Source of the DNA: Metarhizobium sp964253915
GTDB lineage: Bacteria; Pseudomonadota; Alphaproteobacteria; Rhizobiales; Rhizobiaceae
NCBI RefSeq assembly: GCF_964253915.1
Contig: NZ_CAXUSG020000001.1
Span: forward strand, 434,001-498,000
DNA length: 64,000 nt
Direction of reading: 5' to 3'
In this document: positions 60,420 to 64,000 of the stretch, in pieces
How the letters are laid out: the number at the start of each line of letters is the position of its first letter
How positions within the stretch are numbered: the first letter of the stretch is position 1
Program-made: the position numbers and the translations under genes
The notes under the pieces: generated by a model
The model's database searches: none
Told to the model about the DNA's origin: nothing
What the model saw: the letters and a program-made list of their open reading frames with translations, nothing else

Positions 60420-62381
60420 ATGGGGCGCATCCGATCAATATTCGTGCCGCGACGTGACGATCCGAAGCTTATCTTGGCGCAGTTCGAGGCTCTGAGCACA
60501 CGCGTTCCCATTCTGTATACGCTGCTGATCATCAATGCCGTTGCTGTTTCGATGACCCACATAGGGACGGCGCCGCTCTGGCTGGCCGCTTACCTGCCGG
60601 TCCTGATGTCCGTCCTGTGTATCGTCCGGCTGTTGTGGTGGCAGACCCGCGGGCGGGTGCCGGTGACGCCGGAGGCGGCCTATCGTTACCTGCGGCGGAC
60701 GGAGAGGCTGGCCGGTATCCTGACGCTCGGCTTCGCCTCCTGGGCCGTCGGGCTTTATCAGTACGGCGACGCTTACCAGCAGGGACAGATTGCCTATTTC
60801 CTCGTCGTCACCGGTATTTCCTGCATCTTCTGCCTCATGCACCTGCCGTCCGCGGCGCTGATCACCACGGCGATCACCTTTTCGTTCATGGTGGTGACCT
60901 TCCTGTTTTCCGGCAACGCCGTCTTCATCGCCACGGCCCTCAGCGTCGCCTTCCTGTCCGTGGCCTTCGTCAGCGTCATCCTGAGCTATTTCGACAATTT
61001 TTCCGGCCTGGTGGAGCTGACGGCCGCCCTCGAACGCAAGCAGGAAGAAACCGAACAGCTGAACGCGGTCAACAGCCGCAACGCGCTGCATGACCAGCTC
61101 ACCGGCCTTGCCAACCGCCGCAGTTTCTTCCAGCAGCTCGACGGCATGATCGGCGCCGATCCGCGCCACCCGCCGGTCGTCGGCCTCGTCGACCTCGACG
61201 GCTTCAAGCCGGTCAACGACATCTTCGGCCATGCCGCCGGCGATTTCGTGCTCAAGGAAGCCGCCACGCGCTTCCATGCGCTCAGCCAGGGCGAGGGCAG
61301 CGTTGCCCGGCTGGGTGGCGACGAATTCGGTTTCATCCTTCCCGGCAGCACCAGCAGGGAGGATGCGGCGGCCCTTGGCCAAGCCTTCTGCACGACGTTG
61401 CGCGACCCCTTCGAAATCCCCGGCGGTTCGATCCGGCTCTCCGGATCGTGCGGCATTGCCTATCCGGAAGGTGGGACGGGAACGTCGGAAGAGATCTACG
61501 AACGCGCCGATTTCGCCCTCTACCAGATGAAGAGCAAGCGCGGCGGGTCCGTCGAGTTTTTCTCCAGCGACCACCAGCAACTGCTCAAGCGGCGCCATGC
61601 CATCGACTTTGCACTCCAGGCCGGGGATTTCAGCCGCGAACTCTCGCTGGAATTCCAGCCGGTGGTGACGCTGGATGGCAGCAGGCTTGTGGGTTTCGAG
61701 GCGCTCGCCCGCTGGAACAGTTCACGGCTCGGCCCCGTCAGCCCCCATGATTTCATTCCCGCCGCCGAGCGGACGGGCATCGTCAGCCGGATGACGTCGA
61801 TCCTGCTGTCCCAGGCCCTCGATGCCATGAAGGTCATGCCGGATCACCTCCGACTGGCTTTCAACCTGTCGGCCCGCGACATCTGCGATCGCGAGACGGC
61901 CCTGGCGCTTCTGGTGCAGATCCGGCAATCCGGTGTCGATGTGTCGCGCCTCGATCTGGAAATCACCGAGACGGCGCTGCTGAGCGATTTCGACACGGCG
62001 GCGGAGGTGGTGCGCATGCTGCGTTCGGCAGGCGCCTCTATCTCGCTCGACGATTTCGGAACCGGGTTTTCCAGCCTCAGCCACGTTCATCGGCTGGAGT
62101 TCGACAAGATCAAGATCGACAAGAGTTTCGTGCTGAAATGCGATCGCGACGAACGAAGCATGAACATCATCCGCTCTGTGGCCAATCTCTGCAACAATCT
62201 CGGCATCCAGTCGGTGGCCGAAGGCATCGAGACGGAGGAGATCCGTGCGGCGCTGCAGGCTTCCGGCGTTGAACTGGGGCAGGGATATTTTTTCGCGCGG
62301 CCGCAGCCGCTGTCGGTGGCGCTGAAAGGCATCACGATGGGCGGCGGGATCGTCGCAGACGAAGCGCGCCTCACGGGGTAG
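60420..62381 (+). CDS. Membrane GGDEF-EAL cyclic di-GMP enzyme
   Basis: Inner-membrane protein of 653 residues with about six helices in the first 200 (TLLIINAVAVSMTHIG, LWLAAYLPVLMSVLCIVRLL, FLVVTGISCIFCLMHL, LITTAITFSFMVVTFLF, ALSVAFLSVAFVSVILSYF), resembling a MASE-type sensor. The GGDEF domain (~220-380) keeps an intact active site, VARLGGDEFGFILPG (~299). The EAL domain (~390-640) keeps FEALARWNS, NLSARD, EITETALL, DDFGTGFSSL and KIDKSF. Both synthesis and hydrolysis of c-di-GMP are therefore possible on motif grounds. GGAGAAGAG precedes the ATG. It lies beside the sugar locus and may control its output, an inference. Confidence 0.94.
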   Translation: MGRIRSIFVPRRDDPKLILAQFEALSTRVPILYTLLIINAVAVSMTHIGTAPLWLAAYLPVLMSVLCIVRLLWWQTRGRVPVTPEAAYRYLRRTERLAGILTLGFASWAVGLYQYGDAYQQGQIAYFLVVTGISCIFCLMHLPSAALITTAITFSFMVVTFLFSGNAVFIATALSVAFLSVAFVSVILSYFDNFSGLVELTAALERKQEETEQLNAVNSRNALHDQLTGLANRRSFFQQLDGMIGADPRHPPVVGLVDLDGFKPVNDIFGHAAGDFVLKEAATRFHALSQGEGSVARLGGDEFGFILPGSTSREDAAALGQAFCTTLRDPFEIPGGSIRLSGSCGIAYPEGGTGTSEEIYERADFALYQMKSKRGGSVEFFSSDHQQLLKRRHAIDFALQAGDFSRELSLEFQPVVTLDGSRLVGFEALARWNSSRLGPVSPHDFIPAAERTGIVSRMTSILLSQALDAMKVMPDHLRLAFNLSARDICDRETALALLVQIRQSGVDVSRLDLEITETALLSDFDTAAEVVRMLRSAGASISLDDFGTGFSSLSHVHRLEFDKIKIDKSFVLKCDRDERSMNIIRSVANLCNNLGIQSVAEGIETEEIRAALQASGVELGQGYFFARPQPLSVALKGITMGGGIVADEARLTG

Positions 62382-62404
62382 GTGGCGGCCGTCAGGCCGC
62401 CACC
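62380..62404. terminator. Hairpin spanning both stop codons of convergent genes
   Basis: Perfect 11-bp stem AGGTGGCGGCC/GGCCGCCACCT with a four-base loop, covering the ends of the GGDEF-EAL gene and the dipeptidase gene. No T-run. Confidence 0.5.
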
Positions 62405-63450
62405 TCGCCCCAAGTGACGGCAAGAACCCTCAGCCAGTTGTCGCGGGCCAGCTTGCGCAGGTCATCGGCGCCATAACCGGCGGCCGCGAGCGCGTCGATG
62501 AGTTTCTGGTTGCCGGCGGCATCGCCGATCTCGTCGGGAATGGTGGCGCCGTCGAAATCCGAACCAAGCGCGACACAGTCTATCCCCATTCGCTCGACCA
62601 GGTAATCGATATGGCGGACCATGTCGGAGATCGGCGTCTTCGCATTCTCCTGGCCGTCCGGCCGCAACATCGTCACTGCATAATTGAGGCCCACCAGGCC
62701 GTTGCGCTCGCGGATCGCGTCGAGCTGCCTGTCGGTGAGGTTGCGGGCGACGGGCGTCAGCGCGTGGGCATTCGAATGGCTGGCGATCAGCGGCTTGGTG
62801 GAGGTTTTCGCCACGTCCCAAAAACCCTGTTCGGTGATATGGGCGAGATCGATGGCGATGCCGAGCGTGTCGCAGGCGCGAACGAGATCGAAGCCGGCAG
62901 CTGTCAGGCCGGGGCCGGTATCCGGGGATTTCGGATAGGCGAAGGGAACGCCATGGCCAAAAATGTTGTGGCGGCTCCACACCGGCCCCAGCGAGCGCAG
63001 GCCGGCGGCATAAAGAACGTCGAGTGCGGTCAGGTCGGCGGCAATCGCCTCGCAGCCCTCGATGTGCAGAACGGCGGCAAATACATTTGCTTCCATCGCG
63101 GCGCGGATCTCGTGCGTGGTGCGGCACAGGCGCCAGGCTCCGGCGCGATCCAGCCGCAGCGCAATGGCCGCTTTCTGCAGGGCGATGTCGAGAGAGGGTG
63201 GCCGGTCGAGCGGCGTGGCCAGCGGCGTCTCGTATCGGCCATGCCCATCCGGCTCCTTGAGGGCGAGATGGCTGGAGGGAATGTAGATGGCGCAGATGCC
63301 GCCGGCCAGGCCGCCTGTTCTGGCACGGGGCGCGTCGATATGGCCTGCCGAGGTGCCGTCGACGAATTCGGCGACGGGATCGCCGCCCGATTGCCATGTC
63401 TGCCAGAGCCGCAGCAACACATCGTTATGGCCGTCAAATATCCATTGCAT
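62392..63450 (-). CDS. M19 membrane-type (renal) dipeptidase
   Basis: Zinc-dependent dipeptidase of 352 residues, TIM-barrel amidohydrolase fold. Metal and catalytic residues are seen in IFDGHNDVLLRLW (H-x-D), the bridging glutamate in VLHIEGCEAIAADL (~124), DLAHITEQGFWDVAK (~200) and IASHSNAHALTP (~220). The C-terminal aspartate is in CVALGSDFDGATIP (~288). Family members cleave dipeptides, including D-amino acid and beta-lactam-like ones, in cytoplasm or periplasm; no signal peptide is present here. The ATG one codon inside the open frame is used rather than an upstream TTG. Confidence 0.92.
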   Translation of the reverse strand: MQWIFDGHNDVLLRLWQTWQSGGDPVAEFVDGTSAGHIDAPRARTGGLAGGICAIYIPSSHLALKEPDGHGRYETPLATPLDRPPSLDIALQKAAIALRLDRAGAWRLCRTTHEIRAAMEANVFAAVLHIEGCEAIAADLTALDVLYAAGLRSLGPVWSRHNIFGHGVPFAYPKSPDTGPGLTAAGFDLVRACDTLGIAIDLAHITEQGFWDVAKTSTKPLIASHSNAHALTPVARNLTDRQLDAIRERNGLVGLNYAVTMLRPDGQENAKTPISDMVRHIDYLVERMGIDCVALGSDFDGATIPDEIGDAAGNQKLIDALAAAGYGADDLRKLARDNWLRVLAVTWGEVAA

Positions 63451-63745
63451 CAAAAATTCGCTCGCATTTTCGAAACACCTTGCAATCGGTCTTTTTACAT
63501 CGGGAGATGGTAAGGCCCCCGGCTAAAACGCCGCAAGGGCGAAAAAACGGCAATGGCCGATTTATTGTCAACAAACCTCCGCTCGCCGATTTTCGACAGG
63601 CATTGATTGAAAAGCCACTCAGGAACGTCTCTACTTTGTGATGTGCCAGAACCGCGTGTCGGCATGGACAAATTGTAATCGTTTGTTCATGCTGGGTTTA
63701 TAGGCCTGGTACCATTCTGCGTTCGTTCAACATAAGGAGGTAGCA

Positions 63746-64000
63746 ATGAAAAAGATTGCGATTTCGGCCCTTGCCGTGCTGATGGCTCTGACGACGGGCT
63801 ACGAAGCTGCTTTTGCGGCGCCGGTCGTCCAGCCGATCAAACCTGTGATATCGGGTGATGTCGAGGCGGTGCAGTATCATCGCAGACGTCACGGCTGGTA
63901 TGGCGGACATCGGGGATATCGTTCTTATCGCCATGGTTATCATCGCCACAGCGACGGCTGGTGGTATCCGATGGCTGCCTTCGGCGCCGGCGCCATCATC
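63746..64000 (+). CDS. BA14K family exported protein, 3' end outside window
   Basis: Reads MKKIAISALAVLMALTTGYE, a signal peptide with cleavage near AFA-APV. Then comes a His/Tyr/Arg/Gly-rich stretch (YHRRRHGWYGGHRGYRSYRH) and WWYPMAAFGAGAII at the window edge. That order, ending with the conserved AAFGAGAIIGG, is the BA14K (PF07886) pattern of Rhizobiales, small envelope proteins with reported lectin-like activity in Brucella. AAGGAGG lies six bases before the ATG. The gene continues beyond the sequence. Confidence 0.85.
   Translation, partial: MKKIAISALAVLMALTTGYEAAFAAPVVQPIKPVISGDVEAVQYHRRRHGWYGGHRGYRSYRHGYHRHSDGWWYPMAAFGAGAII

Overview
The window is a 64 kb stretch of a GC-rich alphaproteobacterial chromosome, most likely from Rhizobiaceae (Rhizobium/Agrobacterium/Neorhizobium group). 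The grounds are: argD-argF-hslO next to apaG and a SAM-II-controlled metZ, the long rhizobial dCTP deaminase, a PodJ-type polarity protein, a BA14K-family exported protein, rhizobial small families (DUF6460, TIGR02186/Alph_Pro_TM) and Rhizobiaceae-style intergenic palindromes. No rRNA, CRISPR array, transposase or prophage structural gene was seen. One tRNA is present, tRNA-Gly(CCC).

Layout. 1-6.8 kb is conserved core: arginine biosynthesis (argD 3' part, argF), redox chaperone hslO, apaG, metZ behind a SAM-II riboswitch and terminator, and dcd. 6.9-10.3 kb starts at tRNA-Gly and looks like a variable patch. It holds an unrecognised 193-aa protein, an orphan second copy of ATP synthase subunit a with no partner subunits, the 3' remnant of a short-chain dehydrogenase, and a 336-aa protein resembling the DUF3626 family with an ADP-ribosyltransferase-like motif layout. 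10.5-19 kb is signalling and envelope: a chemotaxis receptor, a GT2 glycosyltransferase with a GspE-type N-terminal domain, a periplasmic solute-binding protein, an S24 repressor-SNase operon with TerB downstream, and a CrbR-like response regulator. 19-24.6 kb carries DUF952-pyrD, a MATE exporter, a CAP lipoprotein with a small membrane protein, a TPR-methyltransferase and a YitT membrane protein.

24.8-34.8 kb holds podJ with a possible CtrA site, a TSUP transporter coupled to a TIGR02186 protein, a cupin, and the PdeM endonuclease with the ligase-associated Lhr-type helicase. 35-40.5 kb is a complete beta-oxidation operon (acyl-CoA dehydrogenase, thiolase, hydratase/hydroxyacyl-CoA dehydrogenase) behind a LiuR-like palindrome. 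40.5-50.8 kb has palindromic repeats, an amidohydrolase, a beta-hydroxyacid dehydrogenase, a DEAD-box RNA helicase with a duplicated tail, a transporter-histidine kinase hybrid (CrbS-like), mscL and an aminotransferase.

51-60.1 kb is a surface-sugar locus. galE and a CDP-deoxysugar operon (rfbF, rfbG, RmlC-like epimerase, NovU/TylC3-type C-methyltransferase) run rightward. They face a leftward four-gene operon (GT2-like, epimerase/reductase, second methyltransferase of the same architecture, CmcI-like enzyme). Two strong terminators separate the two. The inferred product is a C-methylated deoxyhexose for LPS, O-antigen or another surface glycan. The window ends with a membrane GGDEF-EAL protein, an M19 dipeptidase and the start of a BA14K protein.

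The most interesting parts are the tRNA-Gly-adjacent patch (7-10.3 kb), the facing sugar operons with two paralogous methyltransferases, and a possible split CrbS/CrbR two-component pair. Family calls come from reading motifs by eye; no database search was possible.
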